Part shown: positions 50,182 to 60,300 of the stretch, piece after piece
Layout: every line of letters starts with the position of its first letter
How positions within the stretch are numbered: position 1 is the stretch's first letter
NCBI GenBank assembly: GCA_008973525.1
Contig: WACJ01000128.1
Span: 916,950 to 980,949, forward strand
Source: Stenopsyche tienmushanensis
Taxonomy: Eukaryota > Arthropoda > Insecta > Trichoptera > Stenopsychidae
Reading direction: 5' to 3'
DNA: 64,000 bases
The notes under the pieces: model-generated
The model's database searches: none
The model's input: only the letters and a program-made list of their open reading frames with translations
What the model was told of the DNA's origin: nothing
Made by a program: the position numbers and the translations under genes

Positions 50182-50379
50182 GGCTCGATCCACACTATGG
50201 TGCCGGCAACAGTTCCATCTCGGTCTCGGTCCCGTCAAATATTTTCATACAAAAAACGGGATTGGAACGATCCGATAGTGTGAATACTGATTCTGATTGT
50301 TTCTTGTGTAAGAATATTTGATCGGACCGAGACCGGAGCGAGATCTAACCGTCAACGGCATCATAGTGTGGATCAGGCC
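50182..50379. mobile_element. PIF/Harbinger-type MITE, complete copy (198 bp), inside piggyBac
   Basis: The left end GGCTCGATCCACACTATGGT and right end CATAGTGTGGATCAGGCC begin inverted repeats of about 70 bp. The target duplication is TAA (50,179-50,181 and 50,380-50,382). It is collinear with the copy at 43,518-43,700. It inserted upstream of the transposase start in the host piggyBac element and so postdates it. Confidence 0.85.
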
Positions 50380-51165
50380 TAAGTATGACTTATACTTTGA
50401 AAGCATGATATTAATATTTTGAACCAATAATATTGGTTAGAATAAGACCAATAGAAAACGTCTCTTTATTTTGGGGGATGAACAGAAAAAAGTAAAAACA
50501 ATCGTTTCTATTGAATAAATAGTGAAAAAATGGAATTATCTTCTCTATTGTTTATAGTATTTAAAATAAATGTTCTAAAAAGCAATAAAAAAGAGTCTTC
50601 TCAATTGCATTGTCTTAGACTAAAATCTTTTCAAACATTTAATTCCATTCATCGTTAAAATAAACTTGTCACAGATGACATATTTCATGTAATAAAAAAG
50701 GTCGATGTAATTTGTTACAATATAGACATATCAAAAAATATATCTGAATAGTTATGTGCCGTTTGACTTTTGTGTTTTTCATAATGAAAAAGTAAATTTG
50801 AATCATAGAATAAATAATCTGTACGCGAAGTAATACGCTACGTCAACCGTCAGTGATTGATACCACAAATAAGATGTAATCTATCCAAAAAATATATAAA
50901 CCATCATGTATCATTACAATGTATTATTCAAAAAGATATGGACAAAAAAAAAAAAAAAAAAAATATGCGTTGCATCCCATATGGACCACACAGGCCGCGT
51001 CGGGCACCGGTGACTGATGGCCTAAAATAGGTTCTATTTAATTTTTTTTTTAAATTTTGACCACAATTTATAAACCTTATATATAAATATATAATATAGA
51101 ACTAAATTTGTATGATGGCCTGGTGGGTCATTTTTGAAAAATGTCCTTGGCACGATACGTGTTAA

Positions 51166-51543
51166 AACGATGAGATCTAGTCGGGAGATCATGGACATGC
51201 ACACAGAAGAACGGATGCCACCACACAGTGTACTCCAAATCGTCTTAGACTGCCAACCCGTCGGAAGATCTCATCTATGCTGGGATGATCCGATCGATAT
51301 AAAAGTCTAGTCTTAGACAATTCGAGGAAGGATTCTCCGGACAGACGTTAATTGCGGAAGCCTTTATTACTTCTCTAATAGAGTTGTATAGACATTAATT
51401 ATTGGGTTCATATTCTTAGATTTGTCAATAGATCACGTATTTAGTCTACAGGTTATGCTCGGACACAGTGCTCGCGTATCAATAGATGTGTCGCGCATTG
51501 AAAATATTAATAAAGTAATATAAAAATAATAATTTCGCAATAC
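51166..51543. other. Spacer between piggyBac and hAT-A, nothing recognised
   Basis: No gene or repeat end could be supported. Confidence 0.45.
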
Positions 51544-51551
51544 ACTCATGA

Positions 51552-52543
51552 AAAGGGAATCCAATCCCGAGCCAAAATTTCGATCCCGGGATTTCATTAG
51601 ACAATCCCGGGACCAGTCCCGAGATTCCGGGATTGGGATTTTCAATATTTTAAGAAATTACCTTGATGAAGTTGATCAAAAATTACTAATCAGTCCATTT
51701 GTTCAATATAAAAAATCACTTGAAGGCCAAAGAATTTTATTTATTTAAGAAAAGATAAAAATACAATTCAAAAATAGATAAATAAAACACTAAAAAATTC
51801 AAATGTTATTTTGAAAATATGCCCGAAATAACATTAACATTAAACATTAGTGTTTCGTCATTTAGTCTGGATCTGATTTTGGAAGTCAGACAACTTGCTG
51901 CTGAAAATGCACGCTCGGCTTCCACACTCGTTGGAGGTATCATCATCAGATATTTAAATGCTAGTTCGACTTGATGATCGCGTGAGCCCTCATTTTCGTA
52001 TAACATCATAAATGTGATTGATAAAATTCTTTTCTGCTGAGACACGGACTAAAAATCGCAAAATTCCCGATTTCCCGACAAATTATTTATTTCCGTCGCT
52101 GCAGATGAATACTTATATACTATAATACTTTGATGTGATTTGTAATTATATTACGGAGGAATACAAAAATTCTGAACCCCGTATCTATTATATTTCATAT
52201 CGATATTCCCATTATTCGTCGAGGTGTAGTAAATACATCACCGGTAGGGAAAGGTCACTATAACAATTTGAAAAACATACATGTACGCTATATATGTATA
52301 CATAGATTAGACAGTCACTGCTCCTATGCGTCGCCTAAGTTCGCCAATTAGTAATTACGCCACTGTTTCCAAGCGTCCAGATTTCGTCGGGAATGTCTCG
52401 ATTTAGTAGCTTTCATCGTGTTGATGAGGTGTACGATTTCTGTTAGATAAAAATTTCAATCCCGGGATTTTCGGGATTACGTTTTCTAATCCCGGGATTC
52501 TTAAGTACCTAAAACTGTCCGGGATCTCGGGATTGGATTCCCT
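51552..52543 (-). mobile_element. hAT-A element, copy 1 (992 bp)
   Basis: The left end contains AGGGAATCCAATCCCGAG and the right end CTCGGGATTGGATTCCCT, inverted repeats flanked by the perfect 8-bp duplication ACTCATGA (51,544-51,551 and 52,544-52,551). Two extra A bases lie between the left TSD and the TIR. Subterminal copies of ATCCCGGGATT-like motifs cluster at both ends (about 51,582-51,640 and 52,460-52,530). The interior keeps the end of a hAT transposase and a block reading CAGTGGCGTAATTAC on the minus strand (52,347-52,370), similar to a hAT-C terminus. A second copy lies at 54,729-56,750. Confidence 0.9.
51806..52045 (-). pseudogene. hAT transposase C-terminal dimerisation domain fragment
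   Basis: The C-terminal domain of hAT transposases dimerises the protein. This 79-codon frame contains HQVELAFKYLMMIPPTSVEA followed by ERAFSAASCLTSKIRSRLND and ETLMFNV, the family's conserved order (LAxKYLxxPPTSVxxERxFSxAGxLxxxxRxxLxxE). It ends normally with a stop. Upstream the catalytic domain and BED finger are absent, and the element contains no room for them, so this is an internal-deletion derivative. Fragments of the same region occur at 3,238-3,325 and, interrupted, around 56,630-56,750. Confidence 0.85.
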
Positions 52544-52551
52544 ACTCATGA

Positions 52552-53141
52552 ATTCTATATTATTTCACGATAGTTATATTTCAATTTTAGTGCCCTTTAT
52601 TTCAAAGCCCCGTGACTATGCACCTGCCCAGTAACAGCTCTGCATCCTGTATTCATACACTGATGGAAATTATTATCTATCATGTTTAATAAATATACCC
52701 ACATGTACAGCAACAATGTAAATACTTTCAACGGGCTGGCTTTGCAAATAGAAAACGAATTTGGGGTGAATTCAATCTCTTCAACGGATAATATTACCGA
52801 CATTGAATCGAATCTTAATTTTAGGACAGATTTCGGAATTAAAAAAAAATACTATAATTTATGAGCGTTGTTTTCAGCATCTGCGGTATTGGCACGAAAT
52901 TTGTGTGGGTGGGTTCTGAGATATTTTTCAATCGTCGATGAATATTTTTTTCATAGGGAGGTAATTATCTTATATATCAATCGAACCAATAAATTCATTA
53001 AAGAAGTTAACCGGCTAAATGTTTGACAGCGTTTTCAATCAGCGATAATAAAACGTCTGAGGTGTAAAACAATTTATTATGATCGAACGGCATACAAAGA
53101 AATCGATGATACAGAATAACCGATTGCTATGTGGTCTTTGA
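52552..53141. other. Non-coding DNA, nothing recognised
   Basis: Spacer with no supported feature. Confidence 0.45.
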
Positions 53142-53400
53142 TTAACCCTTTGAGTAGTGAGCTAATTTTAAATCATCATAAACATAGATGCTAAATTTGT
53201 ATGTCCGCCACTTATCATCCATACAAATCCACTTATCTGTCAGGGCCGTCGCAGCGTGTATGAAGCTTGTACATAAATAAAGAAACACTGGCATAAGCAC
53301 ACAATATTCGGTCATTTCTTCAAGTAAACATAAACAAAACACTTGAAATCTATCCATTATATAATTTGTGTATCAATCGATAAATTTAGGTTAGCTTTGT
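53142..53400 (+). mobile_element. TTAA MITE family 1, left-end copy
   Basis: It starts at TTAACCCTTTGAGTAGTGAG with the TTAA at 53,142-53,145 and runs through GTATGTCCGCCACTTATC, GCAGCGTGTATGAAGCTTG and ATATTCGGTCATTTCTTCAA, matching the copies at 1.9, 3.1 and 22.5 kb. The CT-rich right end is missing. Confidence 0.75.
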
Positions 53401-54728
53401 TTGTTGAAATGGTCTTCGATCATCTTATATATTTTCTAGATTTGCTGAAAATGGCTTATATGTATTATATATAAGTTCTTATATAATGTTTATTAAAATG
53501 AAAATCGGTCATGAAGTTTTAGATGAATGGGATATTAAAACTTCTTGTGTCGGCACCTCGAGCAGCAGCTCTTGAATCCGCAGTTGTCCAGGAACTCGTT
53601 GAACTTTATATCGAAGAACAATGTAAACGAGTTCTCAGAGACACTTGATAAGATGAAAATGAGAATAAAAGACGAAAAGGGCTTCTCAGAAATCTTTCCG
53701 CGGCATGAATCTAGTATCGTCAAGGGAGCAATGGATGCATAATTATGATGTTTTTATAAATATTCGGCTCGGAGTAATATATCCTCGAAGTATTCCATGC
53801 AAAATGAGATCTATAGCGGTTGAGATACGAAACGAAATGCTCCGAAAATAATATCTTATAAGATGTCGTAAAATATAAATTACATGACGTCAGGAGCTTC
53901 TAAAATATCCATGAATATATCATAATGACGACGATACGAGTCAACGTCCTATGGGACATTTAATAGTAACAATTCATCACAAGCGTGATCTACAGTCGCA
54001 TCGGAGACGAGCAAGACATTCGTCGCTACACCTGTAGGAGGATTGTTCTGCATAATGTAATAAATGGCACTTCGTTAGACAGACGATATGGACCGAAATA
54101 GTACAATAAACGACTCGAATATGCTTCGTTAAGCCCCGTTGGGAAAAGGTTAAAGGGCAAACAAGCCAACCATCGACATACAATGCATGCAGACAGAAAT
54201 TGATCGCTGAATTCGATCGGGCCAAGTTATACTCGGCAATGCAAATGAATGGAACCTTTGGAAAAATTCCAATGAATTCTAACCAAAAGTCGATTATTTG
54301 TATCCTGCATGAGTATCAAATCCGTAAGAGGAAATAATACATGTACGATCAAAATATGTTAATGGTATTTCAAAGAGACTTACACTAAACATAAATACTG
54401 CCCTCCATCAACATAGTAATCAACGTGTCATATTTGATAGACTTATATATTGGATCGAAAATAATAATACATTTACTCACTCGATAGCTGCATGATTAAT
54501 CAAAGAATATATTCTTATGAATATTTGTATCACTCAAGAATAGGGTTGCCATTTTTTTATGGAATAATTCCGGGACACGTTACCCAAAACTGATACACGT
54601 CATTGGCTTAGGATAATAGGTGGAAAAAGTTCAATGATGGACTTCAATGGATGATATTGATCGATGGCTTTCTCTGTAAATTCGGGAAAATTTTCAAAGC
54701 TTCATACAGACGGCGACGGTCCTGATTA
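53401..54728. other. Unrecognised DNA with hints of decayed coding sequence
   Basis: Frames at 53,545-53,742 (plus; SETLDKMKMRIKDEKGF and similar) and 53,977-54,225 (minus) have coding-like composition, but no family can be named. No repeat ends were seen. Confidence 0.4.
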
Positions 54729-55204
54729 GCAAATCCAATCCCGGGATCCCGGATAGTTTTAGGTGCTCATGAATCCCGAGATTAATAAACGCAATCCCGA
54801 AAAATTCGGGAATTAATTTTTTATCTAACATAAATCGAATACATCACCAGCACGTTGAAGGCTACTAAATCGAGACATTCCCACCGATATCTAGACGCTT
54901 GGAAACAGTGGCGTAACTACTAATTGGAGAATTTAGGCGATTCCTAGGAGCAGTAACTGTCTAGCCCAGGGGTCGGCAACCTGCGGCTCGCGAGCCACAT
55001 GCGGCTCTTTGGATGTGAAACTGCGGCTCTTTAGTTCCATACGCAAATAACGAAATTTTCTACTTGAATAACCATGCAAAACCATCGCTCCCATTGAATT
55101 TGTTTGCCCAATTATTTGTTATTGAAGTACAAGTTAGTGTTGTAAGTAAATTTTAAATTGTTTTAATTTTTTACTTAAATAATAAGTGATTATATTTTTT
55201 TCTT

Positions 55205-56263
55205 TTTTTTCGTGGAAGGGGAATCTTCGCAAGATACCCATTCTGGGTAGTGTGAGATTAACGATTAACTCGTTCCTGCCCACTAAACCCCTCCCTTGTC
55301 CTTCTCTGCCCCCTGGTATTGTTTTACACATTGCTTCAGGAGGTCAGGTAGTCTGGCCTTAGATTGGCCCTATTCTAGTGTTGGAGAGGCGCTCTGCGTC
55401 TCTCTCTCTCACTGCCCTCTTTGGTGCTCAGAATCTCTTCTACGTAGTTGCGCCAAAGGTTCGGTTCGCCAGTTCTTCTTGCTTCCTATCATGCTGTGGA
55501 CTGACGTTGAGTTTGGCTACCCCGAGTGCTTGTTTCAGTAGTTTTCTCTGGAGTGCCCAAGCCTCACAGCCAATGATGGTGTGCTCTACGTCGTCGACCT
55601 CCGCTTGGCAGTGGTGGCACGTTGCGGATGGTTCTTTGTCAATCCGCTTCAGGTACGCACCGAAGCATCCGTGCCCAGTGAGCACCTGAGTCAAGCGGTA
55701 GGTTATTTCACCGTGTCCCCCGGCCCTCCACCGACGTATGACCGGGATAAGTCGATGGGTCCACCTTCTTTTGCTGAACTGATCACTGTTGCCAGGCTTC
55801 CCTCAGTTTCTGGTCATGTTCGTTGCGATTTTTAGGATATTCGTAGTCCAAGGTCCTTGGCTTGGAGGTCCAGCGGGGGCATTCCAGCAATCACAAGCAC
55901 AGCGACACTGTCTCGGAGCTGCGGTCACTCGGAGCGCTCCTTGTCGCTGGACCCTCGCCTCCACTTCCTATGGATATTGAGCCGTCACCAGTAGCGCGAC
56001 GTCGTCCGCGAAGGCAATGAGTTCTGCTCCTGCAGGTAGTGCCATGTTTAGAACACTGTTGTAGAGTACGTCCCAGAGGGTTGGTCCCAGAACGGACCCC
56101 TGCGGGACGCCATCTCCAGTCTTCTCGTCAGGTCCGTTTCATTGTGATGGACATATCGGTCTTTGAAATAATCGCTTATGAGGTCGAGTGCATACTGTGG
56201 AATTTCATTTTTTTCCTCCAGGGCTCCAACGACTAGCTCCCAGTTTGCGCTATTGAAAGTGTT
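55205..56263 (-). mobile_element. 5'-truncated R1-clade LINE inserted in hAT-B
   Basis: This GC-rich block reads on the minus strand from a reverse-transcriptase region (about 56,255) to a 3' end next to an A-rich tail, seen as TTTTTTTCTTTTTTTT at about 55,196-55,211 on the plus strand. 5' truncation and a terminal A-tract are the usual result of target-primed insertion. It ends on both sides inside hAT-B. Exact edges and any target duplication are obscured by the T-rich flanks. Confidence 0.8.
55440..56255 (-). pseudogene. Reverse transcriptase ORF2 relic (R1/TRAS type)
   Basis: The enzyme copies LINE RNA into the target site. In order on the minus strand the translation shows NSANWELVVGALEEKNEIPQ (RT block 2 region), then after a frameshift GDGVPQGSVLGPTLWDVLYN, ELIAFADDVALLVT with the catalytic FADD near 55,998-56,015, and finally the open frame 55,440-55,694 with LTGHGCFGAYLKRI, CHHCQAEVDDVEHTIIGCEA and WALQRKLL. 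This CCHC-containing tail after LTGHGxFxxYL is characteristic of R1- and Jockey-like elements. At least two frame breaks separate the blocks; the endonuclease and ORF1 are absent. FADD and VPQGSVLGP are intact, so the insertion is not very old. Confidence 0.85.
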
Positions 56264-56749
56264 TTTTTTTGTTGGCAAGAAATTTTTTTGTGGCTCTTTA
56301 AACACTTTGAAATTTGTAAATTGTAATTTTTGGCTATTCCGACTCAAAAGGTTGCCGACCCCTGGTCTAGCCTATGTATACATATATAGAGAACATATAT
56401 GTTTTTCAAATTGTTATATTAACCTTTCCCTACCGGTGATGTATTTACTACACCTCGACTCTAATAATGGGAATATCGATATGAAATATAATAGATACGG
56501 GGTTCAAAATTTTTGTATTCCTCCGTAATATAATTATGAATCACATCAAAGTATTATAGTATATAAGTATACATCTGCAGCGAAGGAAATAAATATTTTT
56601 TCGGGAAATCGGGAATTTTGCTAGTTTTAGTCCGTGTCTCAGCAGAAAAGAATTTTATCAGTCACATTGATGGTGTTATATGAAAATGGGGGCTAACGCG
56701 ATCATCAAGTCGAACTAGCATTTAAATGTCTGATGACGATAACTGAATG

Positions 56750-56836
56750 AATTTGTATGGATGATAAGCGACGGACATACAATATAGCATCTAAGATTTT
56801 GATGATTTTAAATTAGCTCAGTACTCAAAGAGTTAA
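56750..56836 (-). repeat. TTAA MITE family 1 end fused to hAT-A
   Basis: Read on the minus strand this starts TTAACTCTTTGAGTACTGAG and passes through GTATGTCCGTCGCTTATC, matching 53,142-53,220, before giving way to hAT-A transposase sequence at about 56,750. The remainder of the MITE is missing. Confidence 0.75.
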
Positions 56837-58370
56837 TAAATTGCACATTTAAATTGTTGATGGGATAAAATGCTTTCATTGAATGTTTTACGAACCGGCG
56901 CCCCCTGCCTGTTTGTCCCAATTTATTTCTAGCCTATCATAAACCAAACTTATAAATTTATCGATAACCAATCTTGCTAAATGTTAAATATGCATTGGCA
57001 ATATCAAATAAGGAAAATTTAATAAGAAATGGACAAATTCAGGTTCATAAAAGATTACAGTTTATAAATTTAAATGTTCATTAACGTATGATTAAATTTA
57101 GTATTTTTGCAAAGCATACCTAAAAAGAACACAATTAATAGAAAACCATTAACAATTAAAAATAAAATCATAGTTGATAATTTTATGTGGGTGTAAAATT
57201 GGAAATTTTAAAAATAATAAGCGTTTCATATATTTGTAGCACCTATCTCGAATGAAGAATGATTCTTGGGTCAATTCCTATTCAGAATTCAGGTCAATAA
57301 ATGCATAAAATGATTCTTGGTATCAGTGAATAAGAACATTGTGACCTATCATTGGTGTTAGATTGATAACCCACATGCAATATTTAAGAAAATAGTATTT
57401 AAATGCCTGAATGCTTTATATAGTATTAAGTTCCTGATGTTTGAAATTATTACGAATAATGTTCAGCATTAGGGACAATTGCCATTCAATGCATAGTGTT
57501 TCAGCGTTTAAAAGCAATAAAATTGCATGTGGACAAAAAGCATATAAACGGTTAACATGCTAATGTAAAATTGAACTGAATCCATTAGGGTTATCAAGAT
57601 GACTGGTAACAACTTGTATGTAAAACTTTGTAAAGTGCACTCAGCAGTTTGCCAATAGATGCTAGTGTTTGCATAAAAAAGTGATTCCATTCGAACAAAT
57701 ATGCTTGAAAATATTATATCACATTAATTAAATGTTTGACGAAATCAAAAAGGATGTCGGAAATCGTTTGCGTACATAAGGAAACCCCAACAAAAGCAAA
57801 CCATGATAATGCAATTCAACGTCATTTATATGCAACGATGATTCAATATATTTAAATGGTGATTGTTCATAATAAAGTGACTGGATGAGTCAAATTTTTA
57901 GCATACACAAAAATTGTATAAAACATATAGTTAAATTCATTCTCGGTTTATAATATGGATTGTATGAAAATTGTAGCGAATTTGCGACCAAATTTAGTTC
58001 AAGGGGTTGAATAAAGCGTCGTTCAATGGCCTTAGATATTTCAAATACAAGAAAATGGATATTTAAATGTCCATACAGTGGAATGCAGAAGTGCAAACAA
58101 AGCACTTGGCATAGGAGGGAAACTTGTCTCATGCTCGGCAAGGTAAATTGCAAACCAGAATTGGGTCGCTGCACCATTTTCTGTACATTGGCAGAGGAAT
58201 ACGGTTTAATAAAACGTTTTGCGACAATAGACATTTTTCCCTCCTAGAAATATATTTTTGTTCCAGAAACATTGTGTTTCCACAACAGCGTAAAAAATAT
58301 TCCATGGTTGTGACGCTAACGATTGGTCGTAAGCAATGCATATACTTGTGGAACTTCACTTTTTCTATGT
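56837..58370. other. Non-coding DNA, nothing recognised
   Basis: AT-rich sequence without supported features; open frames up to 114 codons on the minus strand (57,890-58,234) lack motifs. Confidence 0.45.
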
Positions 58371-58438
58371 AAATCATAGCTTTTTTGTAGAATTTTCCGC
58401 GGAACACATCTACCGCACAAAAAAAAAAGATTTAAGTG
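58371..58438 (-). mobile_element. End fragment of the Tc1-type MITE family
   Basis: Read on the minus strand, CACTTAAATCTTTTTTTTTT, GTGCGGTAG and CCGCGGAAAATTCTAC match the left 65 bases of the elements at 7,503 and 31,605 (CACTCAAACCTTTTTTTGTGCGGT, then TTTCGCGGAAAATCG). The TA site follows at 58,439-58,440. The rest is missing or too diverged. Confidence 0.6.
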
Positions 58439-58506
58439 TATAAGAATATTTGACCGGACCGAGAGCGAGATCGAACCGTTACCGGCACCATAGTGAGGAT
58501 CGGGCC
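58439..58506 (+). mobile_element. Half of a PIF/Harbinger MITE (right end only)
   Basis: GTATAAGAATATTTGACCGG through CATAGTGAGGATCGGGCC matches the right half of the complete copies, followed by TAA (58,507-58,509). It directly abuts the Tc1-type MITE end, suggesting the latter inserted at a TA in its centre. Confidence 0.75.
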
Positions 58507-58509
58507 TAA

Positions 58510-59089
58510 TAAAGCCGACCGCGGACGCTATTAGTGATTGAATTGAAACAATAATTAGAATAGTATTTAAAATGATAGTTTGACTACTCCTTTATAGATC
58601 CTTTCCTACTCAAATAATCCTATCCTAAATAAACCACATGTGGAAAGCAATAGGAAACCACCATATCCTTTCTATAAAAAAGTCATTTTTGAAGATCGTC
58701 TACAACTGATAACGGATAAGCATTAAATCTTATAAAAAATAGTTCATATTTGAGTATAAACGTAATGATGTTCACATATTTGCAATTTGCAAAACTAAAA
58801 TAAATTTTCAACGTTTGAAAATCTCATAATTATATAACTTTTCCAACTATTACTTTTTTAAAATGTGGTCGCCAATTATATGTACTGTATGTATATTTGG
58901 GTTATGAATCATAAAACATTCATAAGCTTATAAAAATAAAAGCCATTTCACAATGGTAAACGAATACGATCATGTGTGAAATACTACTGCACGGACCTAT
59001 TAATCTCCATATAGCGTAATTACAGATCAGAATAATCATTTACGAATTTTGAATGAAATTAAAAACAAAGCGTGCGAAAATTAAGACGA
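58510..59089. other. Non-coding DNA, nothing recognised
   Basis: No supported feature. Confidence 0.45.
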
Positions 59090-59345
59090 GAAGAACGTAA
59101 TAATTTCAATCAAGACTACGATCCCAAATACAAAGGGTTCGTTTATGGCTATTGTATGATTTTACCCGCGTATCCCCCCTCAATCTCTGGACGTTAATAT
59201 TATATGGAACATTTGTGAGCTATTGTGGTATTATAAAAAAAGTATGATTGATTGAAAAGTGGAACAAAATTGATCATACCTGTATCATAAAAATTGATTT
59301 CGATCATGCCAGATTAACTAGAAAGTATCTAAAGAAATGGTAGTC
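59090..59345 (+). pseudogene. Possible Tc1-like transposase C-terminal relic
   Basis: A frame around 59,170-59,240 reads PPQSLDVNIIWNICELLWYY, which resembles the PxQSPDLNxIENxWxxL motif around the third catalytic residues of Tc1-like transposases. It is followed by stops, and the next translated block (RLTRKYLKKW-like) is compatible with the C-terminus. No TIRs were found. Heavily decayed, and the assignment is tentative. Confidence 0.4.
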
Positions 59346-59640
59346 TAAATCTAAAATTGATTTTCTGAAGAATTTTCGATTAATGCTAAAATAAATATAT
59401 ATGTTAAAAATGACTAAGAGAGACTAGGGAGAGAATAGAGACTTCAAAGCTGACAAATTAAATTATTTGAGCTCGTATTTAGTTCAGATTTAACGCATAA
59501 TTGGATATGCTTCTATAAATATATAAATTTCGTGTCCGAGTTTAACTTTGAGTAATTGTATATTTATATATGAGAATAGAAAAGTTGTGGGTAGTTGAAT
59601 ACAAGCTGTGCGATATCGATGCTCAGCATGGACGAACAAC
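59346..59640. other. Spacer, nothing recognised
   Basis: AT-rich DNA leading into the GC-richer block. Confidence 0.4.
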
Positions 59641-60300
59641 AAAGAGATTGGCCTGAAACCTTGGGTTGAAATGCTCCAGTTTGAAATTTAATGAAAACTG
59701 GGATGCACAAGCATCAAATGGTCCTTGACCCAAAAGCTGCCGGATGCGTTCCCGTTGTCGAACGTCATTCGAGAGTCCAAGGATGCAAATTTTCCAGGGC
59801 AACAAATAGAGCTCTGCCAAACGAGCCGAAGGATACACACACCGACGTTTGCATGTGTTGTGTGTATATTTTCCATTCCGAAGAGTTAACGAACGATCCC
59901 AATCACGGCATACGGCTCGATTCCCGATTCGAGTGAATTTGCTCTGGCGAGACGATATAACGAATTCCGCGCTTCGGGATAGCGTCTATGGGTTGATTTT
60001 TCATCGGGTCGTAATGAAGGGTCCAATATGGCGGTCACGTCGCGCCTCCAAAGAACGGGAATCAATATTCCTGGGTTTTGCAACGGCAATCTCTCTCTCG
60101 CTCTCTCGCACTGCCACTGTGTTCCCGTTCCACGTATAGGGGAACCCTCTTCATTTTCCCGCGACGGGTAGGCGCCCTATGTTTGTCTCTTGCCAAACCA
60201 CCCTGAGTCTCCTCGAGCTCGTCAACCGTCTCTTTTTTCTCTATTTAGACATTCATTTTCAGCGTCCCTCATCCATGCACTCACAGCCCATCCTAGACGA
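59640..60300. promoter_or_regulatory. GC- and CpG-richer block, possible promoter or 5' UTR
   Basis: This block stands out from its AT-rich surroundings by many CpG dinucleotides. It contains CCAATATGGCGGTC (60,025-60,038), which matches the YY1/Pho-type AAnATGGCGG motif often found just downstream of transcription starts, and a GAGA-type tract CTCTCTCTCGCTCTCTCGCA (60,091-60,110). No protein could be assigned; open frames on both strands are unconvincing. It could be the first exon or promoter of a gene whose body is outside the window, or even of Tsp96F 30 kb downstream; nothing in the sequence decides between these. Confidence 0.3.

Larger units (their letters stand above)
48972..51165 (-). 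mobile_element. piggyBac element (2,194 bp) with TTAA sites and 17-bp TIRs
   Basis: The termini TTAACACGTATCGTGCC (left) and GGCACGATACGTGTTAA (right) are perfect inverted repeats, bounded by TTAA. The subterminal motif GGGCACCGGTG occurs near the left end at 48,994-49,004 and near the right end around 51,002, with a variant (AGGCACCGGTGACTGATGGC) at about 49,038; repeated subterminal motifs are typical of piggyBac ends. Inside are a minus-strand transposase relic, a hairpin at 49,302-49,353, an inserted Harbinger MITE at 50,182-50,379 and a 21-A run near 50,943. Confidence 0.9.
54967..56364. mobile_element. hAT-B element (CAGGGGTCGGCAACC ends) with an internal LINE
   Basis: The left end CAGGGGTCGGCAACCTGCGG and right end GGTTGCCGACCCCTG are inverted repeats flanked by a perfect 8-bp target duplication, GTCTAGCC (54,959-54,966 and 56,365-56,372). 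Its own sequence is about 240 bases on the left (with repeated TGCGGCTCTTT) and 100 on the right (GTGGCTCTTTAAACACTTT); the middle is an inserted LINE. It has no transposase and is a MITE-sized hAT. Copy 1 of hAT-A has the uninterrupted target (GTCTAATC on the minus strand), confirming the insertion. Confidence 0.92.
54729..56750 (+). mobile_element. hAT-A element, copy 2, interrupted by hAT-B and truncated at the right
   Basis: In the opposite orientation to copy 1, it begins at AATCCAATCCCGGGATCC, passes through the CAGTGGCGTAACTAC block (54,906-54,920) and resumes after the hAT-B insertion at 56,373 with TATGTATACATATAT. It continues through ACCGGTGATGTATTTACTAC, TTGTATTCCTCCGTAATATA and TCTCAGCAGAAAAGAATTTT, and stops inside the transposase dimerisation region at about 56,750, where a TTAA MITE fragment begins. 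Without the insertion it is collinear with copy 1. Confidence 0.85.

Noticed and set aside
55296..56236. Several overlapping plus-strand frames of 60-116 codons
   Set aside because: They are shadows of the minus-strand reverse transcriptase in a GC-rich LINE fragment.
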